A stretch of DNA of 40,232 nt from an uncultured Spirochaetaceae bacterium (GTDB lineage: Bacteria; Spirochaetota; Spirochaetia; Sphaerochaetales; Sphaerochaetaceae), in the NCBI GenBank assembly GCA_944389105.1, contig CALXLD010000029.1, positions 1 through 40,232 on the forward strand. Direction: 5' to 3'. How positions within the stretch are numbered: the stretch's first letter is position 1; the number at the start of each line of letters is the position of its first letter. Positions 15,579 through 24,069 of this stretch are shown piece by piece. The notes below the pieces were generated by a model, which saw nothing but the letters and a program-made list of their open reading frames with translations, searched no databases and was not told where the DNA came from. Made by a program: the position numbers and the translations under genes.

Positions 15579-16454
15579 ATGAAGATTTCATACAACGAAG
15601 CCTGTGCAAAGGATTGCTCTACTCTTGAGAAGGACCTTGTTCTTGCTGAGAAAGCTGGGTTTGACTTTATCGAAATCCGTATTGATATGCTCAGAAAATA
15701 CCTTGTCTCTCATACACTTGATGATCTTAAGGCATTTTTTGAGAAGAGCAGGATAAAGCCTCATGCATTCAATGCAATCTACATTTATCCGGAATTCCTG
15801 TCAGAGCGTGATAATCCTGCTCGCCAGGATGCGCTTCTTGACGAGTTCATTCTTGCATGTGTGGCTGGTAAGGCAATTGGATCGGAATACATTATCGTGG
15901 TTCCTCCTCTTCAGAGAGATCCTAATGGCGGTCCGTATACCGGGAGCTGGGATGAGACATACAAAGAATGTGTAAGGATTCTTCGTACTCTTTCTGATTA
16001 TGCAGCGCCATACGGCATGAAGCTCTGCTTTGAGCTTGTCGGATTTGAGCGATCAAGCGTCAGAAGCATTGAGGCTGTAGATAAGATTGTAAGGGCTGTG
16101 GACCGCGACAATGTCGGTTTTGTCTTTGATTCCTACAACATCTATCTCAATGGCGGCCTGAATGATTTCTCAGCATTGAAGAATGTACAGAAAGAAAAGA
16201 TTTTTGCTGTCCACCTGATGAGCGGAGATGATGTTCCTGCATCTGAAAGAGGGCAGGACAAGAGATGCTTCTGCGGAGAGGGTGCTGTTGATACAGACGC
16301 TTTCCTGCGTACTCTCCGTGAAATCGGATATGACGGAATGGTATCTGTAGAGACTTTCAGACCTGAATATTGGAAGAAAAGTCCTGAATGGGTGATTGAG
16401 AACGCATACAGGACAACAGCTGCGGCTGTGCAAAAGAGCGAAGAAGCTCGTTGA
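15579..16454 (+). CDS. Sugar phosphate isomerase/epimerase-like TIM barrel
   Basis: A 291-residue protein of the xylose-isomerase-like / AP-endonuclease-2 TIM-barrel superfamily. Typical strands are visible: FDFIEIRIDML, LCFELVGF, VGFVFDSYNIYLNGG, IFAVHLMSGDD and DGMVSVETFRPEYW, with the metal-binding Glu, Asp, His and Glu spread over them. Start ATG 15579 has GAGG six bases upstream; the frame also runs from GTG 15567. It probably isomerises or epimerises a keto sugar or sugar acid for the neighbouring enzymes. Many such proteins are annotated as hydroxypyruvate isomerase or inosose dehydratase relatives; neither is proven here. Confidence 0.85.
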   Translation: MKISYNEACAKDCSTLEKDLVLAEKAGFDFIEIRIDMLRKYLVSHTLDDLKAFFEKSRIKPHAFNAIYIYPEFLSERDNPARQDALLDEFILACVAGKAIGSEYIIVVPPLQRDPNGGPYTGSWDETYKECVRILRTLSDYAAPYGMKLCFELVGFERSSVRSIEAVDKIVRAVDRDNVGFVFDSYNIYLNGGLNDFSALKNVQKEKIFAVHLMSGDDVPASERGQDKRCFCGEGAVDTDAFLRTLREIGYDGMVSVETFRPEYWKKSPEWVIENAYRTTAAAVQKSEEAR

Positions 16455-16464
16455 TAGGTAAAAA

Positions 16465-16481
16465 CTCCCCCAATGGGGGAG
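16465..16481 (+). terminator. Intercistronic hairpin before permease gene
   Basis: CTCCCCC-AAT-GGGGGAG. A tight 7-bp G:C stem with a three-base loop and no T-tract, 20 bases before the permease Shine-Dalgarno. More likely an mRNA-stability or processing element, or an attenuating stem, than a terminator. Confidence 0.5.
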
Positions 16482-16513
16482 CGTGATATGTGTATTGCAA
16501 CAAGGAGGGAACA

Positions 16514-17947
16514 ATGTCACCTGTCGCATTCGTTATAATGCTCGTAATAGCTGTAGCATTATTGACAATTATGACCCTGAAGCTGAAGATTCACCCGGTA
16601 ATGGCTCTGTTCATTACGGCAACATTCTGTGGTCTTGCTTCCGGGAAGGGTATTGTCGGTACTTTCAGTACGATTACATCGTATTTTGGATCTACGCTTG
16701 GTAGCATAGGAGTCATGATCATATTCGGAGCAATGATTGCTGCTGGTATCGCAGACACAGGCGCTGCAACAAGTATGGTCAACTTCTTCATCAGGCTTTT
16801 CAGAGGTAAGCATCTTGAACTTGCTCCATCTCTTACTGGATTCATTATGAGTATCCCTGTATTCGGAGATATCGCAATTATCCTCAACGCACCGATTTCT
16901 GCAATTCTTGCTAAGAGAAAGAATATGAGCATGACCCAGGTTGCACCATTTGTTAATCTTGGTCTTACTCTTACTCATGGCCTTGTACCTCCTACTCCTG
17001 GTATTCTTGCTGTATCTGTACTTCTTGGAGCTGATATCGGAACTGTAATTCTGTGGGGTCTTGTATGTTCAATCATTTCCTTTGCAGTCTGCTATGTAGT
17101 GCTCAGACCACTTTATTCAAAGTGTGAGTACATTGAGCCACTTGCATCTTACACAGAGGGAATAGAGCCAGTAAAAGAGGATTGCTCAGTTGAAGAGCTT
17201 CTTATCAAGGAGGAGAATACTCCTAGTGCATTTGCTTCTTTCATTCCTCTTCTTCTTCCTGCTATCCTCATTGCTATCGGATCGATTGGAAAGCTTTTTT
17301 CAGAAGCTGGAACACCTATTTACAATTTCTTCGATATCATTGGAAACACAGTACTTGCGCTTTTCATTGGTATTCTTGCAATTGGTTTCCTTGTTTTCAA
17401 GAGAAGGGATAAGGTTGTTGCAAAAGCTAATGCAGATGGAAATGGCTGCGAACTTACAAATAAGAGTTCCTGGTTTGAGATTGTTATGAACAACTGGACA
17501 GGAAGAGCTCTTATCATTTCAATCAGTGCTCTTATAATTACAGCAATGGGTGGTGCTATGGGTGGAATCCTTCGTGAGAACGAAGCTATCACAACAATTG
17601 GTAACGCAATTGCTGCTACGAATTTCCCTGGAATCCTTGTTCCGTTCCTTATTGCTGCAATCATGATGGCTGTCTGTGGTTCAATGACAACAGCTTCCAT
17701 GACAGCTGCAGCTCTTATGGTTGACCTTGTTCCTCTTCTTGGACTTACACCAGTCGCAGCAGCTCTTGCAATCGGCGCTGGATCCATGGTTGGTTGGCAT
17801 GTCAACAATTCAGGTTTCTGGATTTTCACATCTCTTTATGGTTTCAACACTGTCCAGGGTCTGAAATACTTCACGACAACAAATGCATTGGGCGGTATCG
17901 TCGCATTCCTTGTACTTGTTGTTCTTACAATCATTGGCGTTTGCTGA
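16514..17947 (+). CDS. GntP-family gluconate/sugar-acid permease
   Basis: A 477-residue inner-membrane proton symporter of the gluconate permease (GntP) family. The sequence is hydrophobic throughout, with about 12 membrane segments. Family-like stretches include IMSIPVFGDIAIILNAPI, THGLVPPTPGILAVSVLL and GSMTTASMTAAALMVD. A polar loop of about 40 residues (CEYIEPLASYTEG...) sits mid-protein, between the two membrane halves. ATG 16514 is preceded by AAGGAGG (16502-16508), the best ribosome-binding site in the operon. It imports the sugar acid used by the dehydratase and oxidoreductase. Confidence 0.92.
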   Translation: MSPVAFVIMLVIAVALLTIMTLKLKIHPVMALFITATFCGLASGKGIVGTFSTITSYFGSTLGSIGVMIIFGAMIAAGIADTGAATSMVNFFIRLFRGKHLELAPSLTGFIMSIPVFGDIAIILNAPISAILAKRKNMSMTQVAPFVNLGLTLTHGLVPPTPGILAVSVLLGADIGTVILWGLVCSIISFAVCYVVLRPLYSKCEYIEPLASYTEGIEPVKEDCSVEELLIKEENTPSAFASFIPLLLPAILIAIGSIGKLFSEAGTPIYNFFDIIGNTVLALFIGILAIGFLVFKRRDKVVAKANADGNGCELTNKSSWFEIVMNNWTGRALIISISALIITAMGGAMGGILRENEAITTIGNAIAATNFPGILVPFLIAAIMMAVCGSMTTASMTAAALMVDLVPLLGLTPVAAALAIGAGSMVGWHVNNSGFWIFTSLYGFNTVQGLKYFTTTNALGGIVAFLVLVVLTIIGVC

Positions 17948-17953
17948 TGCAGC

Positions 17954-17975
17954 GGCTCCGGGGATTCCCGGAGCC
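17954..17975 (+). terminator. G:C hairpin after permease gene
   Basis: GGCTCCGGG (17954-17962), loop GATT, CCCGGAGCC (17967-17975). The nine-pair stem is not followed by T residues (ATATTCTG). It probably protects the upstream mRNA or partly terminates before the next gene. Confidence 0.55.
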
Positions 17976-17989
17976 ATATTCTGAAAACT

Positions 17990-18772
17990 ATGATTAAAGC
18001 CTTTCCAAAAAGCAGAAGAATAGCAATATGGGTTGGAATACCTCTTGCGATTGTATCTCTTATTATTTCATGGTTTATCCTTGGTAATTTTGTTTCCGGG
18101 ATTTTCAGTCATGTTCTTGTTTCAGCTATAATAGCTGTTATTGCTTACAGCCTTGTACTGATGGTATGCAGAGTAATTGCAGCAGGGGAGTATCAGAAGC
18201 TGCTTTTGCCTTTATATGAGAATCTGGATCCGGAAGCAATGCTTTCTTCACTGGGCAGTATCAATGAGAATTGTTTATCTGACGGTGAGAGGATAATGTT
18301 CCTCGTACATAAAGCAAATGGTTATATCTATCTTGGAGAATTCAGCAAGGCTGAGGAAATTCTTTCATCAGTTTCGATTTCAGAGAAAGACCTTTCAAAT
18401 AAATATCTTATTACAGGTGGTCTTGCTACATGCCGTCTTTTATCAGGAAATGCAAAGGGCGTCAGAGAATGCATCGATTCCCTTATGGGGATTACAAAGG
18501 TTCCTAACTGCAGCAAGGATCTTTCCCTGAGAGCCAGAAGGGTAGTGGGGTACATTCAGTTCTGCCAGTCTATACTAATGGGAAGAAATGCGGACATTGA
18601 GGCTGCAATAAAGGATTTTGAAACATCAAGGGTACCTGTGCATAAACTTGATGTAGCATATTACATCGCCATATATATGTCCCGTCACAAAGATGAGAGA
18701 GCTGCGGAATATATTTCATATGTTAAAGAGAAAGGAAGCAGGACTGTTTATCCTAAGCTGCTGAACTTATAA
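17990..18772 (+). CDS. Membrane-anchored protein with TPR-like helices, unknown
   Basis: A 260-residue protein of unknown function. Two membrane segments lie at the N-terminus (about residues 11-33 and 38-62: IWVGIPLAIVSLIISWFIL and VLVSAIIAVIAYSLVLMVC). The rest is a soluble helical domain with a TPR-like rhythm (VHKANGYIYLGEFSKAEEIL, TCRLLSGNAKGVRECID), probably cytoplasmic. It follows the GntP gene after a G:C hairpin and has no clear Shine-Dalgarno before ATG 17990, so it may be weakly translated from the operon or have its own start. Role in sugar-acid uptake is unproven. Confidence 0.7.
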   Translation: MIKAFPKSRRIAIWVGIPLAIVSLIISWFILGNFVSGIFSHVLVSAIIAVIAYSLVLMVCRVIAAGEYQKLLLPLYENLDPEAMLSSLGSINENCLSDGERIMFLVHKANGYIYLGEFSKAEEILSSVSISEKDLSNKYLITGGLATCRLLSGNAKGVRECIDSLMGITKVPNCSKDLSLRARRVVGYIQFCQSILMGRNADIEAAIKDFETSRVPVHKLDVAYYIAIYMSRHKDERAAEYISYVKEKGSRTVYPKLLNL

Positions 18773-18812
18773 ATGCTAAGGCTTTTCAGCATAGTATTGT
18801 TTTTCTATCTCT

Positions 18813-19054
18813 TTAGCTGTCCGCAATCCATGAATCCTGCCCGCTGAACTCTGTGGACAGAATATTCCTCGATTTTAATTCTTTATATTGTTTAACCTTG
18901 TTTGTTATAGGTTGCTGGAAATCTTTAAAATCGAGTTTGTTTAATTGATTGAATCCGGTCTATCATCTGAAATGACTTTCTCGACAACTATATGGAGATG
19001 TTTCTTATTCTCTTGAGCCTTGTATAAGAAAGTGTCACCGGGAGAAATTTCCAT
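18813..19054 (-). pseudogene. Truncated toxin frame linked to Panacea antitoxin
   Basis: A 37-residue frame runs from ATG 19054 to a TAA at 18941. It starts MEISPGDTFLYKAQ and contains KKHLHIVVEKVI, resembling the N-terminus of small Panacea-linked toxins (GDTF...HLHIV type; my recollection, not searched). The ATG has a strong GAGGG nine bases upstream and overlaps the end of the antitoxin gene, as expected for a coupled toxin. A second frame is open from about 18948 down to a TAA at 18813 (contains FKDFQQPI), so a frameshift near 18945 could join them. Even joined it would be shorter than the expected 100-130 residues. It is therefore probably a decayed toxin. It could instead be a real small protein. 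Confidence 0.45.
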
Positions 19055-19631
19055 TCTCAATCTCCCTCATTAGTCTGTAATTTCCTTTCTGGATATCAGC
19101 TGCAAGTGCAGTTTCCTCTATATTCTCTTCTGCCTTTTCTCCTGATTTCTCGGCCCTGATTATATCCTCTATGGAGATTCGTATTATAGATCCAGCAGGG
19201 TTCTGCCATTCACGAAGATTGTTGTGGCAGTAATTAACTACATCCCATTCCTTGTAATTCTTGAACTGTTCATCTATGGAGCTGATTATCTCCATTTCCA
19301 TCGGGCTTAGATATCCATAATCAGGTTCGTTCTTAATCATACAGACATCATAATCATCTGTATGTATGCGAGAGGACCAGTAGGATCCTGTATCCTTCTT
19401 TCCTTCTTTAATAAGGTCGTAGATATTGCTTGTCACTGGGCCGTTATCCATTGATACATAGCAATCAGTTGTTATCGAATTGGAGAAATCCAATATGTAT
19501 TTTCTGTCGGAAAGATAAAGCAGCTTAATCAGCTTCATGTAATTCATCCGGCCATTATTCAACGACAGAAGATAGCAAGCTGCCTGTGTTGCTTTCCTCT
19601 CATCAAAAACAAAAGCGATTGAATACTGCAT
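19035..19631 (-). CDS. Panacea/SocA-like antitoxin-type protein (DUF4065)
   Basis: A 198-residue protein of the Panacea (SocA, DUF4065) family, known as antitoxins paired with many unrelated toxins. Diagnostic parts are MNYMKLIKLLYLSDRKYI, followed by DCYVSMDNGPVTSNIYDLI, and the later LSPMEMEIISSIDEQFK. Its C-terminal tail is acidic (KSGEKAEENIEE). ATG 19631 is preceded by GAGGGAG and a TATAAT at 19654-19649. A truncated toxin-like frame overlaps its 3' end, and no other toxin lies nearby, so it may be a relic or act on a toxin elsewhere. Confidence 0.75.
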   Translation of the reverse strand: MQYSIAFVFDERKATQAACYLLSLNNGRMNYMKLIKLLYLSDRKYILDFSNSITTDCYVSMDNGPVTSNIYDLIKEGKKDTGSYWSSRIHTDDYDVCMIKNEPDYGYLSPMEMEIISSIDEQFKNYKEWDVVNYCHNNLREWQNPAGSIIRISIEDIIRAEKSGEKAEENIEETALAADIQKGNYRLMREIENGNFSR

Positions 19632-19776
19632 GTTTTCTTTCTCCCTCGATTATAGTTTACATATTATCTTCCCGCACAGGTCAATATCAAAGATTCCCTG
19701 ATTGTCGGAATTTGTATTTCGAAGTTTAGCTTTCAGTACTTGGCAGACAGTTTTGTATAACATCTAATTCTTTTTA

Positions 19777-20856
19777 TTATTTAACTTTAATTGCATCGAA
19801 TGGACATACTTCATGACAGCAGTAGCACCGGATGCATTTTCTTTTTTCAAAAACAACATGTCCATTCTCAATACTTAAAGCTTTTGCAGGGCAGATATTC
19901 ACGCACCTTGAGCAGGCCCTGCATTTATCTGCACTGAAGATAGGGCGGGGTCGGTCATTGTTTCCCTTCCTGAAGAAATTAAGCAGAGTACCTATTACAA
20001 GGGAACGCAGAGTGTTCTTCTTTCCTTCTCCGATTCTCTTATAGTCTTCGATGATGAGAGAGGAAGGCTGAAGCAGCGGGAATTCAGCATCGCTGATACC
20101 TGGGGAAAGCTTTTCTGCTGTCTCGATAAGAGGCACGCTTCTGTAGCCCATGATGAGTGCCTCTGCCCTGTCAAGGGCATATGCATTTTCAGAACCCATC
20201 ATAAGCCCTATGTGCCTTGGAGTCCCGCTTCCTGGGCCCTGGCCTTCCATTCCGATAACAGCATCTATGAATGCATAGTCCACATGGCATTCTTCGAATA
20301 CTTTCATCAGAAATCCGGCAAAGGTCTCCGGTGTGGTATACCGTAAATGCAGAGGGCTCTTATTTAATCCGGGAATAGTTCCGAACATGTTCTTTACAGC
20401 ACCTGTTGCGCTCATAAGCTGATGTGTTTTGAACTTTGCGAATGAGATTACTATGTCAGCTTCATCGAGTGCTGCTGCCATCGGTATTCTTACACCATTG
20501 ATCTCGTGCGGCCTGTTCTTTTCCCTGAAATCCGCAAATTCTGCATTCTGGGCTTTCACTGCCTCCTCTATCTTGGATAATCTGGCGGAGAGCTTTCCCA
20601 TCTGGGTTCCGGGACTGTCTCCGACAATGATCTTTTCCGCACCCATCTCATTGAGGATCCTGAGAAGAGCCTCAATAGCTCTGTAGTCAGTGGTTATGGC
20701 TTTTTCAGGAACTGAATCAGATAGGATGTTAGGTTTTAGGAAAACTGTCTTTCCGCTGATAGCAGGGAAGTCCGTATTGTCTATTATCTGTCTAAATGCC
20801 CTGTCAAGTTCTGGGGCTGTGTAATCATTGCATTCAGTTATTGCGCATCTTGTCAT
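19777..20856 (-). CDS. DUF362 protein with two C-terminal [4Fe-4S] motifs
   Basis: A 359-residue protein. The N-terminal DUF362 domain (residues about 1-300) has GKTVFLKPNILSD, IIVGDSPG and the AVKNMFGTIPG region typical of that family. The C-terminal ferredoxin part has two complete sets of cysteines, CRACSRCVNICP and CIRCYCCHEVCP, so two [4Fe-4S] clusters are predicted. The enzyme role of DUF362 proteins is not settled; a redox or electron-transfer step is likely. It overlaps the upstream methyltransferase gene by four bases (ATGA), so it is the last gene of a three-gene operon. Confidence 0.85.
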   Translation of the reverse strand: MTRCAITECNDYTAPELDRAFRQIIDNTDFPAISGKTVFLKPNILSDSVPEKAITTDYRAIEALLRILNEMGAEKIIVGDSPGTQMGKLSARLSKIEEAVKAQNAEFADFREKNRPHEINGVRIPMAAALDEADIVISFAKFKTHQLMSATGAVKNMFGTIPGLNKSPLHLRYTTPETFAGFLMKVFEECHVDYAFIDAVIGMEGQGPGSGTPRHIGLMMGSENAYALDRAEALIMGYRSVPLIETAEKLSPGISDAEFPLLQPSSLIIEDYKRIGEGKKNTLRSLVIGTLLNFFRKGNNDRPRPIFSADKCRACSRCVNICPAKALSIENGHVVFEKRKCIRCYCCHEVCPFDAIKVK

Positions 20857-21614
20857 AGTTTTCTCATCAAAGAGGCGAACATCGGACCTCTTCCTCCGCT
20901 TTTGTCGGGAAGGACAATCATTCCATGCTCAAGCCTTTCCCCACAGTCAAGTTCTATCTCGATTTCTTCTGCTTCTCCAGGGTGTTTCTTCATGAAGCGG
21001 GAGATTATCTCATCGTCCTCTCCGTGGTTTATTGAGCATGTGGAGTAGAGAAGATAACCTCCGTGCCTGAGCGCAAGCATGGCTGAAGTGAACATCGAGT
21101 ACTGCAGTGCCTGGAGTCTTTTAGGTCTTGATGGAGACCACTCTTTCAGGTGCTCTGGGCTCTGGAGCACATGGCGTTCGGAAGAGCAGGGGGCATCGAG
21201 GAGTATCCCATCATAAACCTCTTTTTCATATAGACCCCATTTCGAAGCATCGTGTCCTGTTATTACCGAAGGAGCCTGAAGCGGTTCGGGGAGAGAGGTA
21301 TATATTGCCCTCCTCATTCTTTCCCTTCTGTCCTGGGATCTGTCGTTAGAGACAAGCTTCCCGGTTCCATTCAGTTTGAGAAGAAGAACAAGCGACTTTC
21401 CTCCGGGAGCTGCGCACATATCGAGGAGAGTATCCCCCTCATTTACAGGAAGGAGGGAAGCTGTCTCTATTGAGGCTCTGTCCATATAGTAGGGAGAGGA
21501 GAGTCCTTCCGGTGATATCTTGTCATCCTCGTCTGAGAGCATTGCAGCTCTAAGGCTTTCCCACCTTTCTCCATATTGACTGATATAGAATTCATCAAAA
21601 GTCTGTTTAGCCAT
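20853..21614 (-). CDS. NOL1/NOP2/Sun-family RNA m5C methyltransferase
   Basis: A 253-residue SAM-dependent enzyme that methylates cytosine C5 in RNA, probably rRNA. Motif I is LLDMCAAPGGKSL, motif IV is DAPCSSERHVL with a conserved Cys, and motif VI is YSTCSINHGED with the second catalytic Cys. It lacks the extra N-terminal NusB-like domain of RsmB and the C-terminal PUA of RsmF, so it is a minimal form. It overlaps the PAP2-like gene by eight bases. The target base cannot be assigned from sequence. Confidence 0.88.
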   Translation of the reverse strand: MAKQTFDEFYISQYGERWESLRAAMLSDEDDKISPEGLSSPYYMDRASIETASLLPVNEGDTLLDMCAAPGGKSLVLLLKLNGTGKLVSNDRSQDRRERMRRAIYTSLPEPLQAPSVITGHDASKWGLYEKEVYDGILLDAPCSSERHVLQSPEHLKEWSPSRPKRLQALQYSMFTSAMLALRHGGYLLYSTCSINHGEDDEIISRFMKKHPGEAEEIEIELDCGERLEHGMIVLPDKSGGRGPMFASLMRKL

Positions 21615-22071
21615 TGAATAATCTCAGATATGTAAATGCTGCACCGGCAGCAAGCCCGAGAACTGCGCCCGCAATTACCTGTATTGCAGAATGCCCGATC
21701 ATTGTTTTGAGAGCAGTAGGGGAGAATGTTCCATCCTGATGCAGCTGTGCAAGGATTTCAGACCATCTGTTGAGAAGCTCTGCCTGTTTGCCAGTCTCGT
21801 ATCTTACATTCATTGCATCATTCATTATAACCAAGGCTATGAATACACAGATTGCAAAAGCCGTGCTGTTTATCCCTTCTGACATTCCTACAGAGACAGT
21901 CAGGGCTGCCGCTGCCGCAGAATGGGAGGAGGGCATGCCTCCTGTAGTTATCAGGAATCTCCATTTCCAGCCATTCCCAAGCATTGCATTTATTATAGGT
22001 TTCAGCAGCTGGGCACATGCAAATGCGATAGCTGCGGCAAAGAGAGGAATGTTCTCAAATAGCTTTTCCAT
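21607..22071 (-). CDS. Divergent PAP2-family membrane protein (DUF212)
   Basis: A 154-residue membrane protein of the DUF212 (divergent PAP2/VanZ-like) family. The phosphatase-like motif GGMPSSHSA is intact, and IGHSAIQVIAG carries the second His. About four membrane segments are seen, and a hydrophilic loop (NVRYETGKQAELLNRW) lies between them. Family members are thought to act on lipid-linked phosphates, but few have been tested. First gene of the minus-strand operon, divergent from the aconitase gene with 78 bases between them. Confidence 0.85.
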   Translation of the reverse strand: MEKLFENIPLFAAAIAFACAQLLKPIINAMLGNGWKWRFLITTGGMPSSHSAAAAALTVSVGMSEGINSTAFAICVFIALVIMNDAMNVRYETGKQAELLNRWSEILAQLHQDGTFSPTALKTMIGHSAIQVIAGAVLGLAAGAAFTYLRLFNG

Positions 22072-22100
22072 AATGCAAGCCTATCATTGAGGCTTTGGCG

Positions 22101-22129
22101 TGGTCAATCTTTCCTATATTCTCTATAAT
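22101..22129 (+). promoter_or_regulatory. Promoter of acn-icd
   Basis: TGGTCA (22101-22106), 17-base spacer, perfect TATAAT (22124-22129). AAGGAG at 22138-22143 serves the ATG at 22150. In this case a normal leader of about 14 bases with a Shine-Dalgarno is present. Confidence 0.65.
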
Positions 22130-22149
22130 GGTTCGGCAAGGAGAAACGT

Positions 22150-24069
22150 ATGGGACAGACACAGTGCTATAAGATCTTATCAGAGCATCTTGTCAGCGGA
22201 GAGCTGCGAAAGGGTGAGAGCATCTCAATCAGGATAGATCAGACGCTTACCCAGGATGCTACAGGAACAATGGCTTATCTTGAGTTTGAATCACTTGGGC
22301 TGGATAGGGTCAGGAATGAACTTGCTGTAAGTTATGTCGATCATAATACCGTACAGGTCGGATTCGAAAATGCCGATGATCATGAATATCTGAGGACTGT
22401 TGCTGACAACAAGGGCGTAATATACTCAAGGGCAGGAAACGGAATATGCCACCAGGTTCATCTTGAGCGTTTCGCAGAACCTGGAAAGACTCTTCTTGGC
22501 TCGGATTCCCATACGCCTACAGCTGGCGGTATAGGATCTTTTGCAGCTGGTGCCGGTGGTCTGGATGTTGCCCTCGCAATGGCCGGTGTTCCATTCAGTA
22601 TTATCGCTCCACGTGTTGTTGAGATAAGGCTTCATGGGCATCTGAAGCCATTTGTCTCCGCAAAGGATGTAATCCTGAAAGTTCTGGAGCACTTCGGAGT
22701 CAAAGGAAACGTGAACACTGTGTTCGAATATACCGGAGAGGGTGTGAAGACGCTTTCAGTACCTGAGAGGGCTACGATTACGAATATGGGAGCGGAGTGC
22801 GGCGTCACGACTTCCCTGTTTCCTTCTGACGAGAATACAAGGGCATTTCTTGAGGCACAGGGCAGGGGAAAGGATTATATTCCTCTCTCAGCTGATCAGG
22901 ATGCCCAGTACGATGATCTTTTTGAGATAGATCTTTCTGAACTTGAGCCGATGGCTGCCTGTCCGCATAGCCCTGGGAATATCAAGAAGGTATCGGAGCT
23001 TGAGGGAATGGCTGTAAACCAGGTGCTTATCGGATCCTGTACTAATTCAAGCTATATGGATCTTAAGAGAGCTGCCGCCATCCTTTCTGGTCATCATGTT
23101 GCTCCTTCTGTCTCACTGGGTGTTGCCCCTGGGTCCAGGGAGGTGTTCCTGATGATTGCGGAAGACGGGACTCTTGAGACACTCATCAAGGCAGGTGCAA
23201 GGATACTTGAAAGTGCCTGCGGATTCTGTATCGGCAATCATCAGAGTCCTGGAACAGATAGTGTTTCTCTCAGAACGAGCAACAGGAATTTCTATGCACG
23301 TTCGGGAACTGCCTCGGCGAACCTCTACCTAGTCTCTCCGGAGACGGCTGCGTATTCGGCAATTACAGGAGTCTTCTCCGATCCGAGGAAATCTTCTGCT
23401 GATATCTCCGGAATAACCATGCCAGAGAAATTCATCATCGATGATTCGATGTTCATCAAGCCTACTTACTCTCTTGAGATCAAGAGAGGGCCTAATATCG
23501 GAAATCCTCCGATGAATACTCCGCTTCCTGAGGCGGTTATGGGCCATGCTGTAATCAAAGTCGGTGATAAGATAACAACCGATCATATAATGCCTGCTGG
23601 TGCAAGACTCAAATACCGTTCAAACATCCCTCGCTATGCGGAGTTCGTATTCGAATCAGTTGATCCAGAGTTCCCAAAGCGAGCTGCTATGTACAGGGAT
23701 AAAGGGGAGAGCGGATTCATCATAGCAGGAGCTTCCTACGGCCAGGGTTCATCAAGGGAGCATGCAGCAATCTGCCCGATGTATCTGGGAATAAGAGCTG
23801 TGTGTGCTGTTTCCATAGAGCGTATCCATCAGGCAAATCTCTGCAATTTCGGTATCCTTCCGCTTATATTCCGTTCCGAAGAGGATTACAGCAGGATTGA
23901 CCAGGGCGATGAGCTTGAGCTGCTTTCTCCGAAGGAAGCGCTGAAGACGGGAGAGTTCATACTCCGCGATGTTACAAAGAATATTGATATCCCGATGGAT
24001 CTTTTCGCATCTGAGGATCAGAAGAAGATGCTGCTGGCAGGTGGCCGGCTTAATGAGGTGAGAAAATGA
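22150..24069 (+). CDS. acn: Aconitate hydratase
   Basis: A 639-residue [4Fe-4S] enzyme that converts citrate to isocitrate. Cluster cysteines are visible in [13 protein letters not shown] and [14 protein letters not shown]. Substrate-binding motifs include [24 protein letters not shown] and the swivel-domain [14 protein letters not shown]. The length matches the short aconitases (about 640 residues) common in anaerobes, not the roughly 890-residue AcnA/AcnB. It overlaps icd by four bases, so the two enzymes are made together, which also matches their consecutive steps. gltA lies nearby on the other strand. Confidence 0.93.
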   Translation: MGQTQCYKILSEHLVSGELRKGESISIRIDQTLTQDATGTMAYLEFESLGLDRVRNELAVSYVDHNTVQVGFENADDHEYLRTVADNKGVIYSRAGNGICHQVHLERFAEPGKTLLGSDSHTPTAGGIGSFAAGAGGLDVALAMAGVPFSIIAPRVVEIRLHGHLKPFVSAKDVILKVLEHFGVKGNVNTVFEYTGEGVKTLSVPERATITNMGAECGVTTSLFPSDENTRAFLEAQGRGKDYIPLSADQDAQYDDLFEIDLSELEPMAACPHSPGNIKKVSELEGMAVNQVLIGSCTNSSYMDLKRAAAILSGHHVAPSVSLGVAPGSREVFLMIAEDGTLETLIKAGARILESACGFCIGNHQSPGTDSVSLRTSNRNFYARSGTASANLYLVSPETAAYSAITGVFSDPRKSSADISGITMPEKFIIDDSMFIKPTYSLEIKRGPNIGNPPMNTPLPEAVMGHAVIKVGDKITTDHIMPAGARLKYRSNIPRYAEFVFESVDPEFPKRAAMYRDKGESGFIIAGASYGQGSSREHAAICPMYLGIRAVCAVSIERIHQANLCNFGILPLIFRSEEDYSRIDQGDELELLSPKEALKTGEFILRDVTKNIDIPMDLFASEDQKKMLLAGGRLNEVRK

